Notes under the pieces: generated by a model
The model's input: the letters and a program-made list of their open reading frames with translations, nothing else
Database searches by the model: none
What the model was told of the DNA's origin: nothing
In this document: piece after piece, positions 1 through 8,196 of the stretch
Position numbering within the stretch: the stretch's first letter is position 1
Layout of the letters: each line of letters starts with the position of its first letter
DNA from: Burkholderiales bacterium
Lineage (GTDB): Bacteria; Pseudomonadota; Gammaproteobacteria; Burkholderiales; Burkholderiaceae_C
Direction of reading: 5' to 3'
NCBI GenBank assembly: GCA_026400275.1
Contig: JAPLPK010000019.1
Location: forward strand, 1 to 56,845
Length of the DNA: 56,845 nucleotides
Position numbers and translations under genes: made by a program

Positions 1-1
1 C

Positions 2-1213
2 ATCGACATTGGCGGGCCGGCCATGGTGCGCTCGGCCGCCAAGAACTGGAAAGACGTGGCCGTGTTGACCGACGCCAGCCAGTACGACGGCGTGGTCGCC
101 GAGCTGCAAGCCACTGGCAGCGTCAGCCAAAAGACCAAGTTCGCCCTGTCGGTGGCCGCGTTCAACCGCATCAGCCAGTACGACGGCGCCATCAGCGCCT
201 ACCTGTCCGCTATTAATGAAGACGGTAGCCACGCCCAGTTTCCTGCGCAAACCAATGGCCGCTTCGTGAAGCTGCAAGACCTGCGCTACGGCGAGAACCC
301 ACACCAGCAAGCCGCTTTCTACCGCGATCTGTACCCCGCCCCTGGCTCCCTGGTGACCGCCAAGCAGCTGCAAGGCAAAGAGCTGAGCTACAACAACATC
401 GCCGATGCTGACGCGGCCTGGGAATGCGTGAAGAGCTTTGACGTGCCGGCCTGCGTGATCGTCAAGCACGCCAACCCCTGCGGCGTGGCCGTGGGCGCGA
501 ACGGGCTGGAAGCCTATAGCAAGGCCTTCCAGACCGACCCCACCTCGGCTTTTGGCGGCATTATTGCCCTCAACCGCACTTTGGATAAGGACGCTGCGCT
601 ACAAATTTCGAAGCAGTTCGTTGAAGTGCTGATGGCCCCTGGCTACACCGCCGAAGCGCTGGAAGTGTTCAAGTCCAAGGTCAACGTCCGTATCCTGGAA
701 ATCGCCTTGCCCGCTGGCGGTGCAACTGCCTGGGAAAAAGGCCAGAACGCCATGGACATCAAGCGCATCGGCTCCGGCCTGCTGATGCAAACCGCCGACA
801 ACCACGAGCTGGTGCTGGCCGACCTGAAGGTCGTCACCACCGTGCAGCCCACGCAACAGCAACTGCAAGACCTGCTGTTCGCCTGGAAGGTGGCCAAGTT
901 CGTCAAGAGCAACGCCATCGTCTTCTGCAAGGACGGCATGACCATGGGGGTGGGCGCCGGCCAAATGAGCCGCCTGGACTCGGCCCGCATCGCCAGCATC
1001 AAGGCCGGCCACGCGAATCTGAGCCTGGCCGGTACGGCCGTGGCCAGCGATGCCTTCTTCCCGTTCCGTGACGGGCTGGACGTGGTGGTAGACGCCGGCG
1101 CGACCTGCGTGATCCAGCCCGGTGGCTCTATGCGTGACGACGAAGTCATTGCCGCCGCCAACGAGCGCGGTGTGGCCATGGTGTTCAGTGGCGTGCGCCA
1201 CTTCCGTCACTAA
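2..1213 (+). CDS. purH: Bifunctional AICAR transformylase/IMP cyclohydrolase PurH (5' end cut by window)
   Basis: Catalyses the last two steps of IMP synthesis: 10-formyl-THF-dependent formylation of AICAR and ring closure, in the cytosol. The open frame enters from the left edge, so the N-terminal half of the cyclohydrolase domain is missing. Visible are the family strings [10 protein letters not shown] at the start, RYGENPHQ at the domain junction, and [11 protein letters not shown] in the transformylase domain (the KH pair is catalytic in the family). It ends with the typical [10 protein letters not shown] tail. About 403 of the usual ~525 residues are present. A small cytochrome gene follows 4 nt after the stop, so co-transcription is likely. 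The identity is secure. Confidence 0.97.
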   Translation: MDIGGPAMVRSAAKNWKDVAVLTDASQYDGVVAELQATGSVSQKTKFALSVAAFNRISQYDGAISAYLSAINEDGSHAQFPAQTNGRFVKLQDLRYGENPHQQAAFYRDLYPAPGSLVTAKQLQGKELSYNNIADADAAWECVKSFDVPACVIVKHANPCGVAVGANGLEAYSKAFQTDPTSAFGGIIALNRTLDKDAALQISKQFVEVLMAPGYTAEALEVFKSKVNVRILEIALPAGGATAWEKGQNAMDIKRIGSGLLMQTADNHELVLADLKVVTTVQPTQQQLQDLLFAWKVAKFVKSNAIVFCKDGMTMGVGAGQMSRLDSARIASIKAGHANLSLAGTAVASDAFFPFRDGLDVVVDAGATCVIQPGGSMRDDEVIAAANERGVAMVFSGVRHFRH

Positions 1214-1217
1214 GACC

Positions 1218-1541
1218 ATGTCCAAGATCACCTCCCTTGCTGCTGTGCTGCTGTGCGCCAGCGGCTGGGCGGTGGCAGCCATCTCGCCGCAAGAGCTGGC
1301 CCAGCAGTCCGGCTGCATGTCCTGCCACGGCCTGGTGCACAAGCAAGTCGGGCCGAGCTTTGGCCAGGTGGCGGCGCGCTACCAGGGCGATGCCGAGGCA
1401 GCAGCCCGGTTGGCCTCCAAGATACGCCGTGGCAGCGTCGGCAGTTGGGGCCGCATCATCATGCCGCCGCAAACCCAGGTGTCGGAAGCCGATGCGCAAG
1501 TGCTGGCGCGCTGGGTTTTGGCCCAGCCACCCGCACCCTGA
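1218..1541 (+). CDS. Small periplasmic c-type cytochrome
   Basis: A 107-residue protein with a signal peptide (residues 1 to about 20, hydrophobic core ending AVAA) and one haem-attachment motif CMSCH near residue 33. A methionine in the IIMPPQTQVS segment near residue 80 is the probable sixth haem ligand, as in class I cytochromes (cytochrome c551/c8 size). It is expected to carry electrons in the periplasm. The start at 1218 is chosen because it gives the signal peptide and sits 4 nt after the purH stop; the longer frame upstream overlaps purH. The redox partner is not evident from the neighbours. Confidence 0.88.
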   Translation: MSKITSLAAVLLCASGWAVAAISPQELAQQSGCMSCHGLVHKQVGPSFGQVAARYQGDAEAAARLASKIRRGSVGSWGRIIMPPQTQVSEADAQVLARWVLAQPPAP

Positions 1542-1567
1542 TTTCACCGTTTTGGAGTACCCACCGC

Positions 1568-1858
1568 ATGTCTGATTTCGTCGTCGTTGCCCTGGCCCAG
1601 GCCAAACCGGGTTATGAGGCGGCCCTGGTCGCCGCGCAGGCCGCGCTGGTATTGGAGGCGCGCAAGCAGTCCGGCTGCATCGTGTACGAGCTGCATGAAG
1701 ACGACAGCCAGCCCGGCAAGGTGGTGTTCTTTGAGCGCTGGCGGGACCGCGCCGCCTGGCAAAACCACATCACCGGTCCGCATATCGAGGCCTTCAAGGC
1801 CCAGGCCGGCGATTGGATCGCCCATTCCGAGCTCTTGCAGATGCATCAGGTGGCTTGA
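1568..1858 (+). CDS. Antibiotic biosynthesis monooxygenase (ABM/YgiN-type) domain protein
   Basis: A 96-residue single-domain protein of the ABM (dimeric alpha-beta barrel) superfamily, comparable in size to E. coli YgiN. The segments SGCIVYELHEDDSQPGKVVF and FERWRDRAAWQNHITGPHIE match the family pattern of a buried-core strand followed by the W-x-s-x-x-a-x-x-x-H region. The family includes cofactor-independent quinol monooxygenases, but many members have no known substrate, so a reaction cannot be named. It lies 26 nt after the cytochrome gene on the same strand and ends just before a palindromic repeat that separates it from the convergent MFS gene. Confidence 0.82.
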   Translation: MSDFVVVALAQAKPGYEAALVAAQAALVLEARKQSGCIVYELHEDDSQPGKVVFFERWRDRAAWQNHITGPHIEAFKAQAGDWIAHSELLQMHQVA

Positions 1859-1869
1859 GCGAAATAGGC

Positions 1870-1919
1870 CTCCAGCGCAGTATTCATCTGCGCGTGCAGC
1901 TATTAATTAAATAGCATCA
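1870..1919 (+). repeat. Palindromic intergenic repeat family A, copy 1
   Basis: A ~50-bp element with a GCGCAG...CTGCGC stem followed by GCAGCTATTAATTAAATAGC, itself an inverted repeat, and the tail ATCA. It separates the convergent ABM and MFS genes. Its last three bases (tca, 1917-1919) are the TGA stop of the minus-strand MFS gene. Eight further copies occur in this window. Confidence 0.85.
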
Positions 1920-3209
1920 GGCGCGCAGAGGTTGCAACAAGGGCTTTCCCGGCGCCCGCGACAGGATGATGGCGGTGGCCGCCACCAGGCAGGCCGCGCC
2001 CGCCGCATACAGCGCGGGGCTGTACGAGAACATCACGGTACGCGTCAACCCGGCGCCATAGGCCGCCACCGCGCTGCCGATCTGGTGGCCAGCAAACACC
2101 CAGCCAAACACCATGCCGGCGCGCTCCTTGGAGAAATGCGCCGTCACCAGCTTCACGGTGGGCGGCACCGTCGCCACCCAGTCCAGGCCGTAGAACATGG
2201 CAAACAGCGACAGGCCGTACAGCGTGAACTCCGAGTGCGGCAGCCAGAACAGCGATAGCCCGCGCAGGCCGTAGTACCAGAACAGCAGTTTGCGGTTGTC
2301 ATAGCGGTCTGACAGCCAGCCCGACAGGATGGTGCCGACAAAGTCAAAGGCGCCAATCATCGCCAGCACGGATGCCGCCGGCAACGCTGCCAGCCCGTAG
2401 TCGCCGCACAGCGAGATGAAGTGCGTCTGAATCAGCCCGCTGGTGCTCAGCCCGCAGACGAAGAAGGTGCCAAACAGCACCCAGAAGATGCCGCTGCGCG
2501 ACACGCTGCCCAGCAGCTTGATGGGCTCGGCTAGCCCCATGCGCGTGGCGGCGGGGGGCGTGTCCGGCACATGGGGGTTGGCGCCGTAGGCGCGCAGCCC
2601 CAGGTCTTGCGGCCGGTTGCGCAGAAAGCAGAACGCCAGCCCGGCCACCAGTAGGCAGCTTGTAACGGCCGGCAGCACCGCCATACGCCAGCCGTAGCGG
2701 TCTATCAGCCAGGTGGCCAGCGGCAGAAATACCAGCTGCCCGGTGGCCGAGCTGGCCGTCAGCAGGCCCAACGCCAGGCCACGCCGCTGCTCGAACCAGC
2801 GGGTGGCCACCACCGCGCCCAGCACCAGGGCCGTCAGCCCCGAGCCCACGCCCAGCACCACGCCCCACAGCAGTACCAACTGCCACAGCGCCGTCATGCG
2901 CGTGGCCAGTAGCAGGCCGGTGGCCACCAGCAGCATGGCGGTGCAGACGATGGTGCGCAGGCCGTAGCGCTCCATCAGGATGGCGGCGAACGGCCCCATC
3001 AGCCCGAACAGCACGAAGCGCAGCGCCATCGCGGACGAGATCTGATCGGCGGTCCAGCCGAACTCCTTGCCCAGCGGCTGCAAAAAGGCACCGGGCAGGC
3101 CCAGCGAGGCCGCCGAGCTCAACATCGTCAGAAAGGCAATCGCCAGGATGGCCCAGGCGAAATGGATGCCCCGGCGTTGCATCCAGGGTGAGAGGGTGTG
3201 TGCAAACAT
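1917..3209 (-). CDS. MFS transporter
   Basis: A 430-residue polytopic membrane protein with about twelve hydrophobic segments, typical of the major facilitator superfamily. The loop between helices 2 and 3 carries the MFS-like basic/acidic pattern (LMERYGLRT), and a second copy occurs in the C-terminal half (GWLSDRYDNRKLL). It lies 9 nt downstream of a tetR gene on the same strand, so the two are probably one operon, and the TetR protein is the likely repressor responding to the transported compound. The substrate (drug, metabolite or carboxylate) cannot be told from sequence alone. The stop codon lies inside repeat A copy 1. Confidence 0.9.
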   Translation of the reverse strand: MFAHTLSPWMQRRGIHFAWAILAIAFLTMLSSAASLGLPGAFLQPLGKEFGWTADQISSAMALRFVLFGLMGPFAAILMERYGLRTIVCTAMLLVATGLLLATRMTALWQLVLLWGVVLGVGSGLTALVLGAVVATRWFEQRRGLALGLLTASSATGQLVFLPLATWLIDRYGWRMAVLPAVTSCLLVAGLAFCFLRNRPQDLGLRAYGANPHVPDTPPAATRMGLAEPIKLLGSVSRSGIFWVLFGTFFVCGLSTSGLIQTHFISLCGDYGLAALPAASVLAMIGAFDFVGTILSGWLSDRYDNRKLLFWYYGLRGLSLFWLPHSEFTLYGLSLFAMFYGLDWVATVPPTVKLVTAHFSKERAGMVFGWVFAGHQIGSAVAAYGAGLTRTVMFSYSPALYAAGAACLVAATAIILSRAPGKPLLQPLRA

Positions 3210-3218
3210 GGCTTGGGC

Positions 3219-3830
3219 TCAGGTGGGCGTGGACGGGGAGGGCGGCTTAGCAGGCTGCAGGTGGGCGCGCGCGGCGGCCAGCAGTTCGTCTGAAAGGGCG
3301 TCGCCCTGGGTGGCGCGCGACAGCAGCAGCGCCCCCACCAGGGTGGACAGCTGGGCCAGGGCCTGGCTGCGGTCGGTGGCGGCGTCGCCCGTGCCTTGCA
3401 GTGGTAGCAGCACTGATAGCAAGTCGTTCATACCGGCCAGGTAGGCGGCGCGCACTGGTTTTGCGGCCGGCTCGCGGGCCACGTCGGCGGCCAGGGCGGG
3501 CAAGGGGCAGCCGGTGCCGGCGTTGTCGCGGCTTTCAGGGCGTAGATAGCTTTGGAATAGGTGCTGCAGGGCCGCGTCGGGGCTGGGCTGGCTGGCGACA
3601 CGCTCGGTCCAGCGTTCGTGGGCCTGGGTGAACGCATGCGTGCAGGCCACGGCGGCGAGTGCGTCCTTGGAGGCGAAGTGGCCGTAGAAGCCGCCATGCG
3701 TCAGGCCCACTGCCGCCATCAGGTCGGCCACGCTGACGTTCTTGATGCCCTGCTCGCGGAACAGGCGGGCAGAGGTTTCTTCAATAGCGGCACGGTTGCT
3801 GTCGGTCTGGGCGCGGGATACGCGGGGCAT
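3219..3830 (-). CDS. TetR/AcrR-family transcriptional regulator
   Basis: A 203-residue regulator. The N-terminal HTH (residues about 10-60) has the TetR signature: IEETSARLFREQGIKNVSVA, then DLMAAVGLTHGGFYGHFASK, closest in style to the AcrR/YcdC group. The remainder would be the ligand-binding helical domain. The start at 3830 is preceded by an AGGAA ribosome site. An upstream sigma70-like promoter (TTGACA, 18 bp, TACAAT) overlaps an inverted repeat, suggesting autorepression. The MFS gene follows directly, so the probable role is ligand-controlled repression of that transporter. Confidence 0.92.
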   Translation of the reverse strand: MPRVSRAQTDSNRAAIEETSARLFREQGIKNVSVADLMAAVGLTHGGFYGHFASKDALAAVACTHAFTQAHERWTERVASQPSPDAALQHLFQSYLRPESRDNAGTGCPLPALAADVAREPAAKPVRAAYLAGMNDLLSVLLPLQGTGDAATDRSQALAQLSTLVGALLLSRATQGDALSDELLAAARAHLQPAKPPSPSTPT

Positions 3831-3861
3831 GGGGTTCCTGGGTCAGGGTTTGAGAAAATAA

Positions 3862-3901
3862 ATTGTAGTTGTCATGTTTAATAGATGTCAATCATCATTA
3901 A
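3862..3901 (-). promoter_or_regulatory. Promoter with overlapping operator-like inverted repeat upstream of tetR
   Basis: On the minus strand, TTGACA (3886-3891) and TACAAT (3862-3867) are separated by 18 bp, close to the sigma70 consensus. An imperfect inverted repeat (TTAATaGATG at 3878-3887, 5-bp spacer, CATCATTAA at 3893-3901) covers the -35 box, where a TetR-family dimer would block transcription. Operator function is inferred. Confidence 0.6.
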
Positions 3902-3925
3902 TTTAGAGGGGATTGACTGAATTGG

Positions 3926-3975
3926 CCTGCGGCGCAGTATTTATCTACGCCAGCAGCTATTGATTACATAGCGTC
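3926..3975 (+). repeat. Palindromic intergenic repeat family A, copy 2
   Basis: A diverged copy: GGCGCAG...CTACGCC stem, then CAGCAGCTATTGATTACATAGCGTCC. It lies between the tetR promoter and the terminator of the glycine-zipper gene. Confidence 0.75.
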
Positions 3976-3981
3976 CAGACG

Positions 3982-4005
3982 AAAAAAAGGACCGCGTAGC
4001 GGTCC
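3982..4005 (-). terminator. Rho-independent terminator of the glycine-zipper gene
   Basis: A perfect 7-bp stem GGACCGC/GCGGTCC (3989-3995 and 3999-4005) with a 3-nt loop. On the minus strand it is followed by a run of seven T (3982-3988). It sits about 25 nt after the stop of the minus-strand gene ending at 4030. Confidence 0.85.
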
Positions 4006-4029
4006 TAAGAGGGGTGGGGTTGTGGGTTT

Positions 4030-4668
4030 TCAGCGCCAGTGGCGGTAGCCGTTGGAGTAGCCGAAATTCATCTCTACGCCGATGGGGGCTGGCCGGTAGT
4101 AGGGCTGGGTCACGACCACCGGGGCGGTGACGTAGGCTGGTGTGGCCTGGTAGTAATCGCTGGAGATGGTTTGCACTGGCGCTTGCACGGGAGGGGCGCT
4201 TTGGCCCACCGGCGACACCTGCAGCGCGATGCTGGCGCCGGGGTCGGTGGCTGTAGTGGTGGTGTACTGCCTGCCCGCGTATTCGTAGACCACGTTGTAG
4301 CCTACGGTACGGTTTTCATAAAAAGTCTGGGTGTTGCAGCTCTGCACGTTCTGGATTTGCGTCGGGCCGGGGCTTTCGATGCGGTCACCCAGGATGGCGC
4401 CGCCAAAAATGCCCAGCATGGTCGCCGCCACCCGGCCGCTGCCGCCGCCGATGGCATTGCCCACCGCGCCGCCGGCAATGCCACCCATCAGTGCGCCTGC
4501 CCCGGATCGCTGTGGCTCCACCGCCACCTGCTGGTTGCTGCACACCTGGCGCGGCACGCTGAACTGCTGCACGATGGGCGTGGATGAGAGAACCCGCCCG
4601 GTTTCCTGGGCGAAGGAAAGGCCGCTGGCCAAAGTCAGGGCGCCGAGTAGTAGAGCTTTTTTCATCAT
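4030..4668 (-). CDS. Glycine-zipper 2TM-domain (17-kDa surface antigen-like) protein
   Basis: A 212-residue exported protein. Residues 1 to about 20 form a signal peptide ending in SFAQ. Residues about 58-95 hold a glycine-zipper pair (ALMGGIAGGAVGNAIGGG, then MLGIFGGAILGDRIE) like the Rickettsia 17-kDa antigen/SlyB-type domain, which inserts in or associates with the outer membrane. The rest is Pro/Thr/Tyr-rich without a recognisable catalytic motif. No lipobox Cys follows the signal peptide, so it is probably not a lipoprotein. Two ATG codons stand in tandem at the start; the first is used here. It is monocistronic, with its own terminator. The function is unknown beyond envelope localisation. 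Confidence 0.85.
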   Translation of the reverse strand: MMKKALLLGALTLASGLSFAQETGRVLSSTPIVQQFSVPRQVCSNQQVAVEPQRSGAGALMGGIAGGAVGNAIGGGSGRVAATMLGIFGGAILGDRIESPGPTQIQNVQSCNTQTFYENRTVGYNVVYEYAGRQYTTTTATDPGASIALQVSPVGQSAPPVQAPVQTISSDYYQATPAYVTAPVVVTQPYYRPAPIGVEMNFGYSNGYRHWR

Positions 4669-4756
4669 GTACCTATGACGCGCGACCCCCCTGCGGGGTT
4701 TCAGGCTTTACGCAAGAGTTTCAAATTTTTGCAAACGGTTTTTGCATAAAAAGTGG

Positions 4757-4802
4757 CTCTGGCGCAGGTTTTACCTGCGCTGGTAGCTATGCTTTTGATA
4801 GT
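4757..4802 (+). repeat. Palindromic intergenic repeat family A, copy 3 (overlaps hemL 3' end)
   Basis: Stem CTGGCGCAGGT/ACCTGCGCTGG, then TAGCTATGCTTTTGATAG. The right arm overlaps the last codons and the TAG stop (4787-4789) of hemL on the minus strand, so the repeat supplies the end of the coding sequence. Confidence 0.8.
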
Positions 4803-6088
4803 TCCTTGAAAACCGCCTGTGCGGCTGCCACGGTGGCCTGGATGTCGTCTGCTGTGTGTGCGCTGCTGACGAAGCCGGCCTCGTACAGCGCCGGTGCGAT
4901 GTACACGCCGCGGTCCAGCAGGCCGTGGAACAGCTGGTTAAAGCGCGGACTGCTGGTCTTCATCACCTGGGTGTAGTTCTGCGGCAGTTGCTCCAGCAGG
5001 AAGAAGCCGAACATGCCGCCTTCCGAGTCGCCGCAGAAGGCCACGCCCTCGGCATCGGCCGCTGCCTGCAGGCCGCTGACCAGGCTGCGGGTGGATGCCC
5101 CCAAGGCCTCGTAAAACCCGGGTTTGCGGATTTCGCGCAGCGTCGCCAGCCCGCAGGCCGTGGCCACCGGGTTGCCCGACAGCGTGCCGGCCTGATAGAC
5201 CGTGCCCAGCGGCGCCAGGTGTTCCATCACCGCGCGCGAGCCGCCAAACGCTGCCAGCGGCATGCCGCCGCCAATCACCTTGCCCAGCACCGTCATGTCG
5301 GGCGCAAAGCCGGGGATGTGCTTGGCGTAGACGCTTTGCGCGCTGCCCAGGGCCACGCGGAAGCCGGTCATCACTTCGTCCAGCACCAGCAGGGCGCCGT
5401 ATTGGGTGCACAGCTCGCGGCAGCGCTGCATGAAGGGCACGCTGGCGCGCACAAAGTTCATATTGCCGGCGATCGGCTCAATCATCAGGCAGGCAATGTC
5501 CTTACCGTGCAGGGCAAAGGCTTCTTCGATCTGGGCAATGTTGTTGTATTCCAGCACCAGGGTGTGCTGCACCACTTCGGGCGGCACTCCGGCACTGGTG
5601 GCGCTGCCAAAGGTGGCCAGGCCCGAGCCAGCCTTGACCAGTAGCGCATCCGCATGGCCGTGGTAGCAGCCTTCGAACTTGATGATCTTGTTGCGGCCCG
5701 TGGCACCGCGCGCCAGGCGGATGGTGCTCATTGCCGCTTCCGTGCCCGAGCTGACCAGGCGCAGCATCTCCATGGACGGCACCAGTTGCAGGATTTCCTC
5801 TGCCAGCTCGACCTCGCGCTCGGTCGGCGCGCCGAAGGAGAAACCCTCCAGCAGGGCCTTTTGCACCGCCTCGACCACCGCCGGATGGCCGTGGCCCAGG
5901 ATCATCGGGCCCCAGGAGCCGATGTAGTCGGTGTAGCGTTGGCCGTCTGCATCCCAGAAATAGGCGCCCTGGGCGCGCTGCACAAAGCGTGGCGTGCCGC
6001 CCACCGCCTTGAAGGCGCGCACGGGAGAATTCACGCCCCCAGGGATAACCTTCTGGGCGCGGGCAAACAGTTGTTCGTTGTGGTTCAT
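4787..6088 (-). CDS. hemL: Glutamate-1-semialdehyde 2,1-aminomutase
   Basis: A PLP enzyme of the C5 tetrapyrrole pathway, converting glutamate-1-semialdehyde to 5-aminolevulinate in the cytosol. The product is 433 residues, the normal family length. It begins [18 protein letters not shown] and has the PLP-binding lysine in [17 protein letters not shown] (K270), the [13 protein letters not shown] cofactor-phosphate loop and the DEVMTGFR aspartate. The start at 6088 is chosen over an upstream in-frame start at 6229 because it matches the family N-terminus and has a GAGGAATT ribosome site. thiD lies upstream on the same strand (46 nt), a common betaproteobacterial pairing. The last codons lie in a dispersed repeat. 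Confidence 0.97.
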   Translation of the reverse strand: MNHNEQLFARAQKVIPGGVNSPVRAFKAVGGTPRFVQRAQGAYFWDADGQRYTDYIGSWGPMILGHGHPAVVEAVQKALLEGFSFGAPTEREVELAEEILQLVPSMEMLRLVSSGTEAAMSTIRLARGATGRNKIIKFEGCYHGHADALLVKAGSGLATFGSATSAGVPPEVVQHTLVLEYNNIAQIEEAFALHGKDIACLMIEPIAGNMNFVRASVPFMQRCRELCTQYGALLVLDEVMTGFRVALGSAQSVYAKHIPGFAPDMTVLGKVIGGGMPLAAFGGSRAVMEHLAPLGTVYQAGTLSGNPVATACGLATLREIRKPGFYEALGASTRSLVSGLQAAADAEGVAFCGDSEGGMFGFFLLEQLPQNYTQVMKTSSPRFNQLFHGLLDRGVYIAPALYEAGFVSSAHTADDIQATVAAAQAVFKELSKA

Positions 6089-6134
6089 GTTCAATTCCTC
6101 TGGCGCACAAGCCAAACGGGGTGCGCCTTCAATG

Positions 6135-7103
6135 TCAATGGCGTGTGTCGTTGGGTGGCATGTCCAGCGCAGCGATGGCGCGCAGGGTGTCTTCGTCGAT
6201 TTCGGGGCCGTCAGCGCCTGCTCCCCCATCTTCTTCGGGCTGGGCCCAGAACATGCGGTCGGGCAGGATGTGGCCCATGCCAGGGCGGAAGCCGCCGTCC
6301 AGGCAGCGGTCCAGGTAGCTCAGGGCTTCATGGGTGGCTTCGGGTAGTTCGCTGCCGCTGGCCAGCAGGGCTGCCAGTGCGGCTGACAGGGTTTCGCCAG
6401 CACCGGTGAACACGGCTTCAAACAGTTCGAACTTCTCGCTGGCCACCACGGACTGCGGGCTGGTCAGCACGTTTTCCACGTGCTGGTCGGGCAGCGGCAT
6501 GCCGGTGACCAGGGTGTAGGCCACGCCCATGGCGCCGGCTGCCTTGGCTATGTCGCGCGGGCTGGGGTTGCGTTCGCTGTCCCAGTCGGGCAGCAGCCAG
6601 CGGCGCAGCGTGCTGTGGTTGCCCACCAGCACAGTGGTCTGGGGCAGCAGCAGTTCGCGGAAGGCGTCCAGGTATTCCTCGATCTTGTCTTCGTCCCACC
6701 AGGACAGGTTGGGCATGTATGCGATGACCGGCACCTCGGCATAGTCGGAGGTGATCTCGGCGATCGCGCTGATATTTTCCGGGCTGCCGACAAAGCCGAT
6801 CTTGAAGACCTGGACCTCAATGTCTTCCAGTACCGCGCGGGCCTGTTCGGTGACGGCTTCCTCATCGAAGCAGAAGTGGTCAAAAATTTCGCCGGTATCG
6901 CGGGTGTAAGCGCCGGTCACCACGGGTAGGGCATGGGCGCCCACCGAGGCCATGGCCGTGGTGTCAGCCGCCAAGCCGGCTGCACCGGTCGGGTCGCTGG
7001 CGTTGAACACCATCACGCAGGCTGGGCCGGCGAGATCGTCTACTGCGTCTTCGGCGTCGTCAGCAGGTTCGGTGCTGGGGGAAGGGGGGGAAGTTGCGTT
7101 CAT
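6135..7103 (-). CDS. thiD: Hydroxymethylpyrimidine/phosphomethylpyrimidine kinase (ThiD-type)
   Basis: A ribokinase-fold kinase of thiamin synthesis that phosphorylates HMP and HMP-phosphate. The N-terminal strand and loop [20 protein letters not shown] with [11 protein letters not shown] match the substrate-binding region of ThiD, and the C-terminal [18 protein letters not shown] matches the anion hole/ATP loop, although the usual GTGC...LSAA form is altered. An acidic, Asp/Glu-rich N-terminal extension of about 30 residues precedes the domain, and a short acidic C-terminal tail follows. The start at 7103 is a choice; an in-frame ATG at 7175 would add 24 residues. It is divergent from the rubredoxin gene. 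Because of the altered loop the exact substrate is less certain. Confidence 0.83.
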   Translation of the reverse strand: MNATSPPSPSTEPADDAEDAVDDLAGPACVMVFNASDPTGAAGLAADTTAMASVGAHALPVVTGAYTRDTGEIFDHFCFDEEAVTEQARAVLEDIEVQVFKIGFVGSPENISAIAEITSDYAEVPVIAYMPNLSWWDEDKIEEYLDAFRELLLPQTTVLVGNHSTLRRWLLPDWDSERNPSPRDIAKAAGAMGVAYTLVTGMPLPDQHVENVLTSPQSVVASEKFELFEAVFTGAGETLSAALAALLASGSELPEATHEALSYLDRCLDGGFRPGMGHILPDRMFWAQPEEDGGAGADGPEIDEDTLRAIAALDMPPNDTRH

Positions 7104-7198
7104 GGAGCCTAATTTGACGTGGGGCGCGAGCAAACTGGCAAGGCCATCATAATGCGTAGATACAATCCGTTTCATTCTATTCGAAGGCCTTTTAAGTT

Positions 7199-7372
7199 GT
7201 GACTGAAGCTACTACCTGGATGTGTTTGATTTGTGGATGGATTTACGATGAGGCCACAGGCTCACCGGAGCATGGTATTGAACCAGGAACCCCCTGGGCA
7301 CAAGTACCCATGAACTGGACTTGCCCCGAGTGCGGCGCGCGTAAAGAAGATTTCGAAATGGTTCAACTTTGA
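7199..7372 (+). CDS. Rubredoxin (57 residues, GTG start)
   Basis: A small iron protein for one-electron transfer. The frame from the GTG at 7199 reads to TGA at 7372 and contains both CxxC iron-binding knuckles, MCLICGWIYDE near residues 8-18 and WTCPECGARKEDFE near residues 41-54, plus the conserved PGTPW segment between them. Length and layout are those of canonical rubredoxins. It is too short for a 60-residue cut-off and is easily overlooked. It is divergent from thiD and 48 nt upstream of pilG on the same strand, a neighbourhood seen in many beta- and gammaproteobacteria. Its redox partner here is unknown. Confidence 0.93.
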   Translation: MTEATTWMCLICGWIYDEATGSPEHGIEPGTPWAQVPMNWTCPECGARKEDFEMVQL

Positions 7373-7420
7373 CCCGCAGCGACGATTCGTTTTGCGAGTT
7401 CCTCACAGGAGTGTGATGAC

Positions 7421-7819
7421 GTGAGTACGACAGCCTCAAGCTTCAAGGTGCTGGTGGTGGACGACAGCAATACGATACGTCGCAGTGCGGAGATATTCCT
7501 TAAACAGGGCGGGCACGAGGTGCTGCTGGCGGAAGATGGCTTTGATGCACTTTCCAAAATAAACGACCATGTGCCGCAACTGATTTTTTGCGACATTTTG
7601 ATGCCCAAGCTGGACGGTTACCAGACCTGTGCGATTATCAAGCGCAACCCGAAGTTCGCCTCCATTCCTGTGGTCATGCTGTCTTCCAAAGATGGTGTGT
7701 TCGACAAGGCGCGGGGCCGCATGGTGGGTTCGCAGGATTACCTGACCAAACCGTTTACCAAAGACCAACTGCTGCAAGCGGTACAGCAGTTTGGCATTGC
7801 AGTGCAAGGAGCTGATTGA
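7421..7819 (+). CDS. pilG: Twitching-motility response regulator PilG
   Basis: A stand-alone CheY-like receiver of 132 residues. The acidic pocket is D14/D15, the phosphoacceptor D58 lies in LIFCDILMPKLDG, and the conserved lysine is in YLTKPFTKDQ. In the Pseudomonas Pil-Chp system PilG stimulates type IV pilus extension and cAMP signalling downstream of ChpA. The GTG start at 7421 has an ACAGGAG site 9-15 nt upstream. pilH begins inside its stop codon (TGATG), so translation is coupled. It is the first gene of the five-gene chemosensory operon. Confidence 0.93.
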   Translation: MSTTASSFKVLVVDDSNTIRRSAEIFLKQGGHEVLLAEDGFDALSKINDHVPQLIFCDILMPKLDGYQTCAIIKRNPKFASIPVVMLSSKDGVFDKARGRMVGSQDYLTKPFTKDQLLQAVQQFGIAVQGAD

Positions 7820-8184
7820 TGGCTATCCACCATGTGTTGATCGTGGACGATTCCAAAACCGAGTTGATGTATCTGACCGATTTGCTGCAGAAGATGGGCA
7901 TGTCGGTGCGGACCGCTGAAAACGCCGAAGACGCGTTTCGACGTCTCGCGGAACAAAAACCAGATCTGATCCTGATGGATGTGGTGATGCCAGGACAAAA
8001 CGGCTTCCAGCTGACCCGTACCATCAGCCGTACTCCTGAATATGCCGATGTGCCCATCATCATGTGCACCAGCAAGAACCAGGAAACCGATCGGGTTTGG
8101 GGTCTGCGCCAAGGCGCCCGTGACTACATCACCAAACCGGTCGATGCCAGTGAGCTGAAGGCCAAGATACGCGCCCTGGCATAA
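7819..8184 (+). CDS. pilH: Twitching-motility response regulator PilH
   Basis: A second stand-alone receiver, 121 residues, with acidic residues D10/D11, phosphoacceptor D54 in LILMDVVMPGQNG and lysine in YITKPVDASE. In Pseudomonas PilH counteracts PilG and favours pilus retraction or acts as a phosphate sink. The ATG at 7819 overlaps the pilG TGA, so this start is preferred to the TTG one codon upstream. pilI follows after 12 nt. Confidence 0.93.
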   Translation: MAIHHVLIVDDSKTELMYLTDLLQKMGMSVRTAENAEDAFRRLAEQKPDLILMDVVMPGQNGFQLTRTISRTPEYADVPIIMCTSKNQETDRVWGLRQGARDYITKPVDASELKAKIRALA

Positions 8185-8196
8185 GCCCTAGTACCT

